Source: Radiobacillus kanasensis (lineage in GTDB: Bacteria > Bacillota > Bacilli > Bacillales > Amphibacillaceae). From it: a DNA stretch of 64,000 bases. The notes beneath the pieces were generated by a model that was given only the letters and a program-made list of their open reading frames with translations, searched no databases and was not told the DNA's origin. Below are positions 36,511-45,962 of this stretch, in pieces. A program made the translations under genes and the position numbers. Every line of letters starts with the position of its first letter. The stretch's first letter is position 1. The stretch covers positions 1,246,001 to 1,310,000 of the forward strand of contig NZ_CP088020.1 of assembly GCF_021049245.1 (NCBI RefSeq), given 5' to 3'.

Positions 36511-36870
36511 GTGGAAGGTAATTTAAAACAAATTTTGAGTGAACTGAAAGGCATCAAAACAGATATTGGTGAGCTGAAGGGTATCAAGGCAGATATTGGT
36601 GAGCTGAAGGGCATCAAAACAGATATTGGTGAACTGAAAGGCATCAAGACAGATATCGGTGAACTGAAAGGCATCAAGACAGATATTGAAGAATTGAAAA
36701 TGGGACAAGCAAGATTAGAAGCGGGGCAACAGAAATTACAGAAAAACTTAATCGAAAGTCTTGGGACTTATACAGAGAAAATTACGGAACACGTTGATGA
36801 CAAAACAGAAGTTTTAAATAAAAGAGTTTACAAAGTCGAATCCAAAACAGAGCGATTAAGCAGACAGTAG
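36511..36870 (+). CDS. Coiled-coil protein with five 10-residue tandem repeats
   Basis: 119 residues from GTG 36511 (GGAGG upstream). After MEGNLKQILS come five near-identical copies of ELKGIKTDIG (residues 11-60), then a helical tail with GQARLEAGQQKLQKNL and VYKVESKTERLSRQ. The ten-residue period does not fit a heptad, but the protein should be a long helix with hydrophobic L/I stripes (hendecad-like or offset coiled coil). Similar short coiled-coil proteins of bacilli have no known function. Number of repeats is likely variable between strains because the DNA is a 30-bp tandem repeat. Confidence 0.75.
   Translation: MEGNLKQILSELKGIKTDIGELKGIKADIGELKGIKTDIGELKGIKTDIGELKGIKTDIEELKMGQARLEAGQQKLQKNLIESLGTYTEKITEHVDDKTEVLNKRVYKVESKTERLSRQ
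36541..36690 (+). repeat. 30-bp tandem repeat, five copies
   Basis: Units begin at 36541, 36571, 36601, 36631 and 36661, each starting GA(A/G)CTGAA(A/G)GG. Units differ at only one to a few bases, mostly silent, so expansion is recent. Confidence 0.95.
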
Positions 36871-36900
36871 TGAAGGTATCTTCAAGACTGTCTTTTCTTT
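36862..36900 (+). terminator. Terminator of the repeat-protein gene
   Basis: AGACAGT (36862-36868, overlapping the stop codon) pairs with ACTGTCT (36887-36893), with an inner TGAAG/CTTCA stem, followed by TTTCTTTT. Confidence 0.75.
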
Positions 36901-36985
36901 TGGAATACCTTGTGAATGACTTCACTTAAATTAATGGAGGGGTGCGGGCTTTTTGTACCTAAAAAAGGGGAACTAGATAATTAAA

Positions 36986-37015
36986 AACAGAACGCTTGAA
37001 ATCAAGCGTTCTGTT
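36986..37015 (-). terminator. swrC terminator
   Basis: AACAGAACGCTTGA and TCAAGCGTTCTGTT form a 14-bp perfect stem with T-run on the minus strand. Confidence 0.88.
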
Positions 37016-37065
37016 TGGATTTTGTACATTTTCTCCAAGATATCTAGGGGATACACCTTTTTTAA

Positions 37066-40000
37066 TTAAGCTTCTTTTTTCTTACGGAACTTAGCGAACA
37101 CTTCGTAAACAATTGGTACGATAACAAGTGTTAACAAGGTAGAACTAATTAAACCACCAATTACCGTTACACCTAAGCCCTTCGAAATAAGACCGCCACC
37201 TTCAGCACCAATTGCTAAAGGAATCAGTGCTCCGACTGTAGCAATTGCTGTCATCAGAATAGGCCGTAAACGAGTTGCCCCAGCTTCTAACAGTGCTTCA
37301 CGAGTGGATAAGCCTTCTTTTTCTTTATGGATAACCCGGTCAATGAGTACAATGGCGTTGGTTACCACAATACCAATTAACATGAGGGCCCCAATCATCG
37401 CAGAAACGCTAAGCGGCTCATTGGCAATCCATAGTGCAACTAATCCACCGATAACCGTAAACGGTAGGGAGAATAGGATAGCGAATGGAGCCAACGCACC
37501 ACCGAAGGTTACGACTAACACAAAGTAGACAATCGCAATGGCTGCAAGCATCGCTAATCCTAATTGAGTGAAGGATTCGTTAATTTGTTCGGTGACGCCA
37601 CCAAATTCAACCCTTACATCTTCTAAATCTAAATCCTGCACTTTTTCATCGACCTCTGCAGATACCGCAGCAACGTCACTGGAAAGGACATCTGCAGAAA
37701 GAGAAGCATACATATCCCCATTTCTTCGAGAAATCGTGTCTGGAGATTTTCCTTCTTCTACATCCATTACATCTTCAATCTTCACAGATGTGCCAAGCGG
37801 AGTCTGGATTTCTGTATCTTTGATTTCATCTATGCTCTCATACGTTTTTTCTTCAACCTCAACATATACATTGATGTCCTCGCCATCATGTTGAACAGTA
37901 GTTAAAACAGGAGCATCTCCCGTACTTCTTAAGTTCATGCCAATCTGTGCGGCCGTTAATCCGTACTGACTTAATTTTTCTTGATTAGCAACGAGTGTAT
38001 ATTGATCATAGGCTTCTGAAAGGCTAGACTCTGCGTTCTCTAGGTCATCTCTTTCTTCTAGAACAGGTAGGATTTGATCAACTGCCGTTTGAATTTCTTC
38101 TATCGTGTCGCCATAGACGATTAATTCTAGGCTGCTACCACCTGTGCTGGCAATGTCTATCGTTCCCCATTCCCCTTTATCGGTTACTTCGTTTAAATGG
38201 TCAATTACAGTCGTGCTTTCTTCACTAAAGTTTTCATAGTCATCTGCATACTCCACAAAGAATAGGGCGGAATTGTCACTACCCATGCCCATCATGGACA
38301 TCGATCCACCATTTCCAATGGAGTATTGATAGGTCGTCACACCATCACGATCGCCAAAATATTCTTCAGCGGTTGTCGCAATTTCCTGTACATCCTCTTT
38401 TGTTTGTCCAGGCTCAGGACTGTACGTTGCGATGACCATTTTTTGTTCATCAGATGGTAGGAAGCTTACGCCAATAACAGGAACTAAGAAAAGGCTGGCT
38501 ACAAGTACAACGACAGCACCACCAAAAGTAATCCACTTATGGCTTAGTGCCCAATCTAGGATTTTCTTATAGAAATTTGCCAGCTTACTTGGTTTTTCTT
38601 CATGAGTTGCAGTTGCTTCTACCGATTTTTGAGCAAGTCTCTTTTTAAATAAAGAATGGGCAAGCATTGGTACAATCGTAACCGCTACTAGTAATGAAGC
38701 TAGTAAAGCGAACACAACAGCCAAAGCAAATGGTAAGAACATTTCTCCAACCTGGCCACTTACTAAACCTAATGGAAGGAATACGGCGATTGTTACGATG
38801 GTCGAAGAGCTGATTGGAATAAACATTTCTCTTGTAGCTTCTCGAATCAATTCTTTACCTGTAAGTTTTTCATCGGACAATGCCATTCTTCGATAAATAT
38901 TTTCAATAACTACAATGGAGTCATCGATTACCCGCCCAATCGCTACGGTTAGAGCTCCTAACGTCATAATGTTCAACGTGATATCCATCTGATGTAAAAT
39001 CAGGACTGCCATCAACAAGGATAGTGGTATAGAAATCACCGAAATTAGCGTCGTTTTAATACTTCTCAAAAAGAGAAGGATGATGATGACCGCGAATAGG
39101 GCACCAAAGAGTGCTTTGTTAAGCATTGTGCTAACGGATTCCTCAATAGGTTCACCTTGGTCTAAAGTAGAGGTTACGGTTAATCCGAGATTCTCTTCAA
39201 AATCAGCGATTTCATCTTTTACGCCATTCACGACTTCCACCGTATTGGCATCTGAAGCTTTTACAATTTGAATTCCAATGGATTCTTCTCCGTTTGTTCG
39301 TGAGATAGATTCTGATTCACTAATCACTTCAATTTCTGCTAAATCTTCTAAGGCCACTGTTGGTAGTTCCATAGAAGTAGGTGCTTGCTGATTAGCTTGA
39401 GGTGCTGTTTGGGCACCTTGTGCAGCGGTACCAGCTTGACCTTGTGGTGCTGATTGTGATGGAGTGATTGGAATTTGGATGTTTTTAAAGTCTTCTACTG
39501 TTGCAACATTTCCATCAATAACTAGGTTTTTAACTTCTCCATCAAAATTTGTTAATCCTAGCGGGAAGGAAACCTTGGAACCTTGAATTATTTGTTTAAC
39601 CGTATCTTCGGTTAGACCATATTGCGTTAGAGCATCTTGGTTAAACTTCATACTTACTTCTTGCACCTGTTGACCAGATATTTGGACATCCGCAACTCCA
39701 TCCACGCCTTCTAGAACAGGTAGAACATTACCTTCGACTTCTGTCGTTAATTCTTCTAGGGATAGGTCGGGGTTACTAACGCTTAATGCCATTACAGGAA
39801 ACGCATTTAAGCTTAATCGAGATACTTCCGGATCGCTTACACCTTCTGGTAAGGATAAATCCTCCAGTACATCTTTTACTTCATCCTCTGCGTTGTCCAT
39901 GTTTGTATCGAAATCAAACTGGATTTGTACAGAAGAAGCATTTGCCATGGAAGAGGAGCTGACGAGCTCAACACCACTTAAATTTTGTACCCGTTGCTCA

Positions 40001-40212
40001 ATGGGTTCCGTTACTTCTTCCGCAACTTCACCTGGTGCAGCTCCTGGATAAGTAGTAATAATAGATACATTAGGCAGGGTAATGTTTGGCATGGTTTCTT
40101 GTTTCATATTTAAACCAGCATAAAGACCTGCTGCTGTTACCATAATGGTAAGTAACCATATGGCAAACTTATTGTTTAGCGAGAAATCAATGATCTTCTT
40201 CAAATAGGACAC
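37066..40212 (-). CDS. swrC: RND multidrug/surfactin exporter (SwrC/YerP-like)
   Basis: 1048 residues, full-length RND pump: N-terminal helix, two large outside loops, twelve membrane helices. Motifs: KQETMPNITLPNVSIITTYP with GAAPGEVAEEVTEPIE, the helix-4 proton-relay region TLGALTVAIGRVIDDSIVVI, and the second-half ALMLIGIVVTNAIVLIDRVI. The first outside loop holds a low-complexity glutamine/alanine insert around residue 270. Closest counterpart is SwrC of B. subtilis, which gives self-resistance to surfactin. The gene is divergent from a TetR regulator, as yerP is from yerO, with operators between them. Confidence 0.9.
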   Translation of the reverse strand: MSYLKKIIDFSLNNKFAIWLLTIMVTAAGLYAGLNMKQETMPNITLPNVSIITTYPGAAPGEVAEEVTEPIEQRVQNLSGVELVSSSSMANASSVQIQFDFDTNMDNAEDEVKDVLEDLSLPEGVSDPEVSRLSLNAFPVMALSVSNPDLSLEELTTEVEGNVLPVLEGVDGVADVQISGQQVQEVSMKFNQDALTQYGLTEDTVKQIIQGSKVSFPLGLTNFDGEVKNLVIDGNVATVEDFKNIQIPITPSQSAPQGQAGTAAQGAQTAPQANQQAPTSMELPTVALEDLAEIEVISESESISRTNGEESIGIQIVKASDANTVEVVNGVKDEIADFEENLGLTVTSTLDQGEPIEESVSTMLNKALFGALFAVIIILLFLRSIKTTLISVISIPLSLLMAVLILHQMDITLNIMTLGALTVAIGRVIDDSIVVIENIYRRMALSDEKLTGKELIREATREMFIPISSSTIVTIAVFLPLGLVSGQVGEMFLPFALAVVFALLASLLVAVTIVPMLAHSLFKKRLAQKSVEATATHEEKPSKLANFYKKILDWALSHKWITFGGAVVVLVASLFLVPVIGVSFLPSDEQKMVIATYSPEPGQTKEDVQEIATTAEEYFGDRDGVTTYQYSIGNGGSMSMMGMGSDNSALFFVEYADDYENFSEESTTVIDHLNEVTDKGEWGTIDIASTGGSSLELIVYGDTIEEIQTAVDQILPVLEERDDLENAESSLSEAYDQYTLVANQEKLSQYGLTAAQIGMNLRSTGDAPVLTTVQHDGEDINVYVEVEEKTYESIDEIKDTEIQTPLGTSVKIEDVMDVEEGKSPDTISRRNGDMYASLSADVLSSDVAAVSAEVDEKVQDLDLEDVRVEFGGVTEQINESFTQLGLAMLAAIAIVYFVLVVTFGGALAPFAILFSLPFTVIGGLVALWIANEPLSVSAMIGALMLIGIVVTNAIVLIDRVIHKEKEGLSTREALLEAGATRLRPILMTAIATVGALIPLAIGAEGGGLISKGLGVTVIGGLISSTLLTLVIVPIVYEVFAKFRKKKEA

Positions 40213-40228
40213 TCCTTAACATTTTGAC

Positions 40229-40238
40229 TGACTAGTCA
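40229..40238 (-). promoter_or_regulatory. Candidate TetR operator near swrC
   Basis: TGACTAGTCA, a perfect 10-bp palindrome 17 bases upstream of the swrC start. A further half site TTAGTCAGTT lies at 40261. Confidence 0.5.
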
Positions 40239-40408
40239 TTACTTTGTATAATATAACGGATTAGTCAGTTCGATGCAATTAATAAATTGTTAACTTTTTG
40301 TGTACATTCTAGTGTTAACTATATTTTTTGGAATTTTAGAGTTTTTACTTTTCTTTCCTGTACAAATAAGATAGGCTTAAAGGTGAAGAATAAGGGTCAA
40401 GTTAATAC

Positions 40409-40422
40409 TGACTAATCAGTCA
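40409..40422 (+). promoter_or_regulatory. Candidate TetR operator near the regulator gene
   Basis: TGACT and AGTCA flank AATC, sharing the TGACT/AGTCA half-sites with the element at 40229. It lies 24 bases before the TetR start. Confidence 0.5.
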
Positions 40423-40445
40423 CTAATGAAAAAGGTAGTGGAAAT

Positions 40446-41333
40446 ATGAACGAAAAAAAAGAAAAAATCATTAATACCGCCATTGACTTATTTGCGGAAA
40501 AAGGATTTTTCACGACTTCTATTCAAGAAATTGCAGAAAAAAGTGAAGTATCCAAGGGTGCTTTTTATTTACATTTTCATTCCAAAGATGAGTTGCTCCT
40601 TGAGATTTTTAAATATTACTATGAGCTGATTAATAGTAAGGTAGTGGAAGCGGTAGACGATACACTAAGCCCAAAAGAGAACTTAGTACGACAGCTCGAG
40701 GTACAATACAGAGAAATACTAAAACATAAGAGTTTTATTATGACTCAGCTAAGGGAACAAGCGATTACTTTAAACAAGGATTTATATGATTTTTTGCGAT
40801 ACATGGAGTTGGAAGTTCATAAATGGTATGAAGAAGTCTTGATTGCCATTTATGGAGAAAAGCTGGATCCATACCTAGCAGATGTCGTGTTCCTTTTTGA
40901 AGGAATGAAAAGCAGCTTTTTTCAAGTTCTCATTAAAGGAAACCTTGAATTAGATGTCCATCGTACGGCAAGATATATGGTCGAACGTCTGGACGACCTT
41001 GTAGTGCAGATGCTGAGGAAAAATGTCCAACCTTTGATCACAAAGGAACAGATGAAAAAATCCTTTGAAAGCATTGCTTCTCCTAATGAGCAGATTATGG
41101 AGGAAGTTAAACATGAGATAATGATCATGGAAAAGGTTATATCAGACTTGGACGTAAGTAAGGGTAGAAGAGAAGAGTTACAAGGGGTCATTGACTTTTT
41201 ACATTCAGAAGTGAAACGAGAGACACCGAAGAAATTTGTGATTCAAGGGATGCTTGCTAACTTAAAAGGAATACCAGAGTTAGATAAACATCGAAAATGG
41301 ATATCTCAAAAGCTTGATGTGCGATTACTATAA
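40446..41333 (+). CDS. TetR-family regulator (YerO-like)
   Basis: 295 residues, longer than the usual 200. The N-terminal helix-turn-helix (INTAIDLFAEKGFFTTSIQE then SEVSKGAFYLHFHSKDELLL) is typical of TetR. The ligand domain follows. A C-terminal helical extension of about 90 residues reads EQIMEEVKHEIMIMEKVISD and beyond. It is divergent from the RND pump gene and shares TGACT/AGTCA operators with it, so it is the likely repressor of the pump and of itself. A TrmB-like gene follows 30 bp later in the same direction. Confidence 0.88.
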   Translation: MNEKKEKIINTAIDLFAEKGFFTTSIQEIAEKSEVSKGAFYLHFHSKDELLLEIFKYYYELINSKVVEAVDDTLSPKENLVRQLEVQYREILKHKSFIMTQLREQAITLNKDLYDFLRYMELEVHKWYEEVLIAIYGEKLDPYLADVVFLFEGMKSSFFQVLIKGNLELDVHRTARYMVERLDDLVVQMLRKNVQPLITKEQMKKSFESIASPNEQIMEEVKHEIMIMEKVISDLDVSKGRREELQGVIDFLHSEVKRETPKKFVIQGMLANLKGIPELDKHRKWISQKLDVRLL

Positions 41334-41363
41334 GAAATTATGTAAATTCTAAGGAGTAAAACG

Positions 41364-42122
41364 ATGCTACAACAATTTGGATTTACCCAGTATGAAAGTC
41401 AGGTGTATGAGGCGCTTGTGACCATGGATCAGCCTTTAGATGCAACCAACATTGTAAAACGATCTGGGGTACCACGGGCCAAAGTATATGAGGTGTTACA
41501 ACGATTAGGGGAGAAAGGCGTTATCATGGAGTCTACGACGGATAAAAAGCGGCTCTACTCAGCGGTGTCCCTTGATTCTGTTATTGAAAAATTGAAGACT
41601 GATTTTCAGCAAAATATTAAACAGCTAAGAGAATTGCAAGTAAAACAAACACCCATCGATGATCGCGTATGGTCTTTAAAAGGAGATCATTCTATCCAGT
41701 CTGCTTTAAAGGAAATGGTTCAACAAGCCAGAAAAAGTGTTTTTATTTCCGGATGGGCTGATGATTTACATTCGTATTTGCCATTCTTGGAGGAGAAATA
41801 TAAAGAGGGTGTAGTTATTCACATTCACGTAATTGGAGAGTTAGATACGATGATTCCATCGGTTTCTACCTTAATACCAGATGTGCACCACGGCACACTA
41901 GAGCGCAGCCGAATTGTGATTGTAGATGAAGAAGAGATGCTCTTTGCTGGTGTTGAGGATACAGATTGGCAATCGATTCGAACAAAATCCCGTTCGCTCG
42001 TTAAGTTCTTCACAGAGTTCTTTTATCATGATGTCGCTTTAACGGAAATAACGGAAAAGTATCGGGATATTGTTATGAAGGATGAAAGTATTCGGGATGT
42101 GTTGATGAAGTTAAGGTACTAA
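41364..42122 (+). CDS. TrmB-family transcriptional regulator
   Basis: 252 residues: N-terminal winged helix of TrmB type (GFTQYESQVYEALVTMDQPL, VKRSGVPRAKVYEVLQRLGE) and a C-terminal phospholipase-D-like regulatory fold (QARKSVFISGWADDLHSYLP, LERSRIVIVDEEEMLFAGVE). TrmB-like proteins sense sugars or membrane stress, but no target operon is next to it apart from the tetR gene 30 bp upstream, with which it is probably co-transcribed. GGAG precedes the ATG. A strong terminator lies downstream. Confidence 0.85.
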   Translation: MLQQFGFTQYESQVYEALVTMDQPLDATNIVKRSGVPRAKVYEVLQRLGEKGVIMESTTDKKRLYSAVSLDSVIEKLKTDFQQNIKQLRELQVKQTPIDDRVWSLKGDHSIQSALKEMVQQARKSVFISGWADDLHSYLPFLEEKYKEGVVIHIHVIGELDTMIPSVSTLIPDVHHGTLERSRIVIVDEEEMLFAGVEDTDWQSIRTKSRSLVKFFTEFFYHDVALTEITEKYRDIVMKDESIRDVLMKLRY

Positions 42123-42190
42123 TGTAAACAAATGAATATAGGAAAACGGAGGCTGGTTCAAAAGGATAGCCTTGGTTAAGCTGATCTCAA

Positions 42191-42240
42191 AAGTAACCCC
42201 GTATCACTATTAAAAGTGGTACGGGGTTACTTATTTTCTA
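42191..42240 (+). terminator. Terminator after the TrmB gene
   Basis: AAGTAACCCCGTATCACT (42191-42208) pairs with AGTGGTACGGGGTTACTT (42215-42232) apart from one G-U pair, followed by ATTTTC. Confidence 0.8.
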
Positions 42241-42313
42241 CGACTTTTACTACTGAATTGGGGCATGAATATCTTGGAAAGAACTTTTGGGACAGTTTCA
42301 TCATTAACAAATA

Positions 42314-42366
42314 TTTAACAAATTTCGACAAAATAACTTAAGTTAATGAAAATTTTGTCGAAATTT
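42314..42366 (+). promoter_or_regulatory. Inverted pair of candidate Spo0A boxes upstream of the chemoreceptor
   Basis: A perfect 15-bp inverted repeat: AAATTTCGACAAAAT (42320-42334) and ATTTTGTCGAAATTT (42352-42366), 17 bases apart, with AACTTAAGTT in the centre. Each arm holds the 0A box TGTCGAA. On the left a degenerate second box TTTAACA (42314-42320) follows with the same 3-base gap as at 35118. Confidence 0.5.
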
Positions 42367-42480
42367 ATATTATGGGGTGGTAAAATAGACTCATAGGTTT
42401 TGTTTTCTGATTTTTTAAAAAAGGGGGTTATTCAGTAAAGCAAAATCAATTAAAAAAAGTCAGCAAAGGGGATGCTTATA

Positions 42481-44265
42481 ATGAGTAAATTAAGATTAAT
42501 TAGATTTAAACTACCTATTTTTATGATGGTCTTATTAATTATTCCTTTATTTTTAGTCGGTTATATGTCATATCAAAAAACAGAAATTATTGAAAAAGCA
42601 GTTATTCAAAAAAGTGACATTGAAAATATGTCAAATCAAGCAACTGATATTTTTAGTGATTATGAGAATACTTTAACTGAAATTGCGGGATCTCAAGAAA
42701 TGCAGTATAGTTCCAATTCTTATGATAAAACCCAGAACGAGTACCCCAACTTACCAGAAGGGAACGACCCAGACAAAACCGCTTTTTATGAATCCTATCT
42801 TAAACAATTATCTAAGGGTCATGATTACTTAGTGAATTTATATATGGGGACAAGCGATGGCGCGCTTTACTTAGATAATATTCCACCAGAAGATGTAGAT
42901 TTAACATCATACGACCCTCGAACAACAGATTGGTACACAAAAGCGATGGAATCAAATGGTGATGTCGTCTGGACGGATCCTTATATTGATACAGCTACTT
43001 CAAAATCAATTATTACGTTAGCCAAGACTGTAGTGGATGGTAGTGGGAATGTTATTGGTGTAGTGGGGATGGATTTTGAAATGTCTAAACTTGCGACATT
43101 ACTACGCCACGACATTTTAAAAACAACCTTGATTACAGCTGCTATTGCTATCGTGATAGGTTTAGCTATTGTATGGTTCTTTGTTAGAAACCTAGTTCAA
43201 AACGTACAAGTAATAAGAAACGGAATGAAAAAAATAGAGGAAGGCGACTTAACCGGGGAGCCCGTTTTTACTAAAAGTAAGGATGAACTAAGTGAATTAG
43301 CATACTCTGTTAACTCTATGAAAGATAATTTATACAGCATCGTGAAAGAAGTTTCTAATGCAACAAACAGTGTTACAGGACAAAGTGAGGAACTTACTAA
43401 ATCTGCTAATGAGGTAAAAGAAGGAAGTCAACAAATCGCATCTACCATGCAAGAATTAACTTCAGGTACCGAAACACAAGCAGATAGTACTACTAATTTA
43501 GCAGAACTCATGGAACAGTTCAGTGGCAAAGTGCAAGAGGCATACGCGAATGGCGAGGAAGTTTCTAATTCTTCAACTGCTGTACTTGCCATGACAGATA
43601 AAGGTAGTGAACTGATGAGAAAATCAGTTACTCAAATGAATAATATCGATTCAATCGTTCGCGAAGCGTTAGAAAAAGTAAGAGGTTTAGATGAACAGTC
43701 CAAAGAAATTTCCACCTTAGTTTCTGTTATCAAGGATATTGCGGATCAAACCAATCTACTGGCGTTAAATGCAGCGATTGAAGCGGCCAGAGCAGGTGAA
43801 AATGGAAAAGGATTTGCCGTTGTTGCAGATGAAGTTCGGAAACTTGCCGAACAAGTAAGTCATTCTGTACAAGATATTACTGGTATTGTAGGGAAAATAC
43901 AAAGTGAATCGAATGGTGTTGCCACTTCTTTGGAAGATGGATATAAAGAAGTAGACGAAGGTTCTAAGCAAATCAGGGTGACGGGAGAAACGTTTGAAAA
44001 TATCAATCAATCTGTTACAGACATGGTAAGAAAAATTCAGAACATCTCTGAAAATCTAAAAGGAATATCTGCTAACAGTGTTGAAATGACAACTTCCATC
44101 GATGAGATTGCATCTATATCCGAAGAATCTGCGGCAGGGGTAGAGCAAGTAGCTGCCTCCGCTCAACAATCCAACAGCTCCATGGAGAATGTATCGAATA
44201 GTGCGGATGAGTTAAAGCAATTGGCAGATGAATTAAATAAGCAAGTGATCCGTTTTAAGCTTTGA
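42481..44265 (+). CDS. Methyl-accepting chemotaxis protein
   Basis: 594 residues. Membrane helix near the N-terminus, a periplasm-side dCache-like sensor region of about 190 residues ([40 protein letters not shown]), second helix, HAMP ([20 protein letters not shown]), and a cytoplasmic signalling hairpin. The hairpin tip reads [20 protein letters not shown] and [15 protein letters not shown], which binds CheA and CheW. ATG 42481 has GGGG seven to ten bases upstream. The ligand is unknown. Spo0A-type boxes upstream suggest control during transition to stationary phase. Confidence 0.92.
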   Translation: MSKLRLIRFKLPIFMMVLLIIPLFLVGYMSYQKTEIIEKAVIQKSDIENMSNQATDIFSDYENTLTEIAGSQEMQYSSNSYDKTQNEYPNLPEGNDPDKTAFYESYLKQLSKGHDYLVNLYMGTSDGALYLDNIPPEDVDLTSYDPRTTDWYTKAMESNGDVVWTDPYIDTATSKSIITLAKTVVDGSGNVIGVVGMDFEMSKLATLLRHDILKTTLITAAIAIVIGLAIVWFFVRNLVQNVQVIRNGMKKIEEGDLTGEPVFTKSKDELSELAYSVNSMKDNLYSIVKEVSNATNSVTGQSEELTKSANEVKEGSQQIASTMQELTSGTETQADSTTNLAELMEQFSGKVQEAYANGEEVSNSSTAVLAMTDKGSELMRKSVTQMNNIDSIVREALEKVRGLDEQSKEISTLVSVIKDIADQTNLLALNAAIEAARAGENGKGFAVVADEVRKLAEQVSHSVQDITGIVGKIQSESNGVATSLEDGYKEVDEGSKQIRVTGETFENINQSVTDMVRKIQNISENLKGISANSVEMTTSIDEIASISEESAAGVEQVAASAQQSNSSMENVSNSADELKQLADELNKQVIRFKL

Positions 44266-44394
44266 GATTACAAGTAAGCACTAATGTATGAATCATATTT
44301 TGCTTGAGTTTGCGATGTTCCTTTAGCTCTATATTGAAGCTGAATAGAAGATGAAATGGTAACGACGTGTTAAATCATAATCTACAATAATCAT

Positions 44395-44435
44395 AAGGAC
44401 TCCGGCTTTTTTGTAAAAAGCCAGAGTCCTTTTAT
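44395..44435. terminator. Bidirectional terminator between chemoreceptor and alkA
   Basis: AAGGACTCCGGCTTTTT (44395-44411) pairs with AAAAAGCCAGAGTCCTT (44415-44431), with T-runs on both strands. Confidence 0.88.
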
Positions 44436-45067
44436 AGATTAGGAGGATTTTTTGTTAGTCCTCTATTAATAGCCTCCCATAGATACAAAGAAGCAACAGA
44501 ATTATATGGAGCCCATTTTTCTTTAAATTCATCCAACTCCAATGGCTCCTCTTTTTCAATCTGATACAGCCAACGAATGGCATTTTGAATACTAACGTCT
44601 CCGTAGGAAAGGACATCCAATCTCGCTAGTGAAAAAATGAGAAACATTTCTGCTGTCCATTTTCCAATGCCTTTCACACTGGTCAATTGCTTTAGGACCT
44701 CTGCATCCTCATGCGAGTGGATTGCGGAAAGATCTACTTCTTTTGTAAGATGCTTATCCGTTAAATCGCGGATATATTTAATTTTGGGTTTAGAAACTCC
44801 AGCACCTCGGATGACTTCATCTTCTATATCACCAATCAGCTCTGGATTAAAATCAGACCAGATTTGTTCCACGAGTCCAATAATCGTAGCTGCTGCTTTT
44901 AACGATAATTGCTGGCCAATAATTTGTTGGACAATCGAACGATAATAATCTTGACTAAGCTTCATATGAATGGTTCCAATCTTACGGATGAGCTTCTCTA
45001 GAATCGGGTCACGGTTTATCAAGTGCTGAACCTTATCATCTTCCATTGTAAAATAAAACTTCCCCAT
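44432..45067 (-). CDS. DNA-3-methyladenine glycosylase II (AlkA-type)
   Basis: 211 residues of the HhH-GPD superfamily: RSIVQQIIGQQLSLKAAATI in the first helical part, the helix-hairpin-helix LTSVKGIGKWTAEMFLIFSL, and the catalytic aspartate in LDVLSYGDVSIQNAIR. Compared with E. coli AlkA (282 residues) the N-terminal beta domain is missing, as in the short Bacillus enzymes. It removes alkylated bases in base excision repair. GGAG precedes the ATG. Single gene between terminator and a divergent gene. Confidence 0.88.
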   Translation of the reverse strand: MGKFYFTMEDDKVQHLINRDPILEKLIRKIGTIHMKLSQDYYRSIVQQIIGQQLSLKAAATIIGLVEQIWSDFNPELIGDIEDEVIRGAGVSKPKIKYIRDLTDKHLTKEVDLSAIHSHEDAEVLKQLTSVKGIGKWTAEMFLIFSLARLDVLSYGDVSIQNAIRWLYQIEKEEPLELDEFKEKWAPYNSVASLYLWEAINRGLTKNPPNL

Positions 45068-45218
45068 ATTTTTCTCCTATCATGTGCTTATTTACTTCCT
45101 ATTTTAACCTAAAATACACCGATACACTTTCCTTTCGCTTTTCTATTCGTGTAATAATTGGTTTAAGTGTGAGTGGATTGGTTCATAAATGAGGATAGAT
45201 AATGAAAAGGGTGATGGA

Positions 45219-45878
45219 ATGGAAGTCCGAATTGAATTAACTTATAAAACACCAAAGGGTGCAGAGACATTTTTTACTTCGGAGGAAATGAAGGTCGCAA
45301 AAGCTTTATTAATTGCAGAGGATATAGAAAAAACGGGTAGAGTGAAGCAACTTGCATTCATCGATCATGTTGAGAATACCTGGACCATGAAAGAAATGAA
45401 GAAGTTCTTAAAAGGAATCGAAACAGAGCCTCATGATATTACGATTTATTTTGATGGGGGCTTTGATAAGTATTCGAACAAGTCTGGTTTAGGTTGTGTG
45501 ATTTATTATGAACAGAACGGAAAATCATGGCGTCTAAGAAAGAATGCCTTGGTGGAGGAGTTAGAAACAAACAATGAAGCGGAGTATGCGGCTTTGTATC
45601 TAGCTATCCAAGAGCTTGAATTGCTAGGTGCACACCATATACCCGTTTCAATTATTGGGGATTCTCAAGTTGTGATCAATCAACTTAGTGAGGATTGGCC
45701 GGTTTATGAGGAAGATTTGCTAAAGTGGATTGAACGAGTAGAGAAGAAACTAGAGGAGCTTGGCTTAACGGCTTCCTATAAACAAGTACCTAGGACGAAG
45801 AATAAGGAAGCGGATCAATTAGCCTCACAAGCCTTAAATGGAATTGAGATAACAGGAACGATGGAAATTCAACACTAG
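45219..45878 (+). CDS. RNase H-like protein (YpeP type)
   Basis: 219 residues. An N-terminal region of about 80 residues of unknown fold is followed by an RNase HI domain with all four metal-binding acids: D in IYFDGGFDKYSNKSGLG, E in NNEAEYAALYLAI, D in SIIGDSQVVINQLS, and D in KNKEADQLASQAL. Relatives in bacilli (YpeP) are called reverse-transcriptase-like or RNase H-like, and activity varies between them. ATG 45219 has AAGGG nine to twelve bases upstream and is preferred to one ten codons earlier. Confidence 0.82.
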   Translation: MEVRIELTYKTPKGAETFFTSEEMKVAKALLIAEDIEKTGRVKQLAFIDHVENTWTMKEMKKFLKGIETEPHDITIYFDGGFDKYSNKSGLGCVIYYEQNGKSWRLRKNALVEELETNNEAEYAALYLAIQELELLGAHHIPVSIIGDSQVVINQLSEDWPVYEEDLLKWIERVEKKLEELGLTASYKQVPRTKNKEADQLASQALNGIEITGTMEIQH

Positions 45879-45962
45879 GAGATTTATGGATGGTTTTTCT
45901 ATTTACAAGCTTAGCTCCTATAGGTCACAATAGAGAAAGTGAATCTAGTGAGGAGCTTTTTC

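Noticed and set aside
36541..36690. CRISPR-like array
   Set aside because: The 30-bp units are directly adjacent without spacers and lie in frame within a coding sequence.
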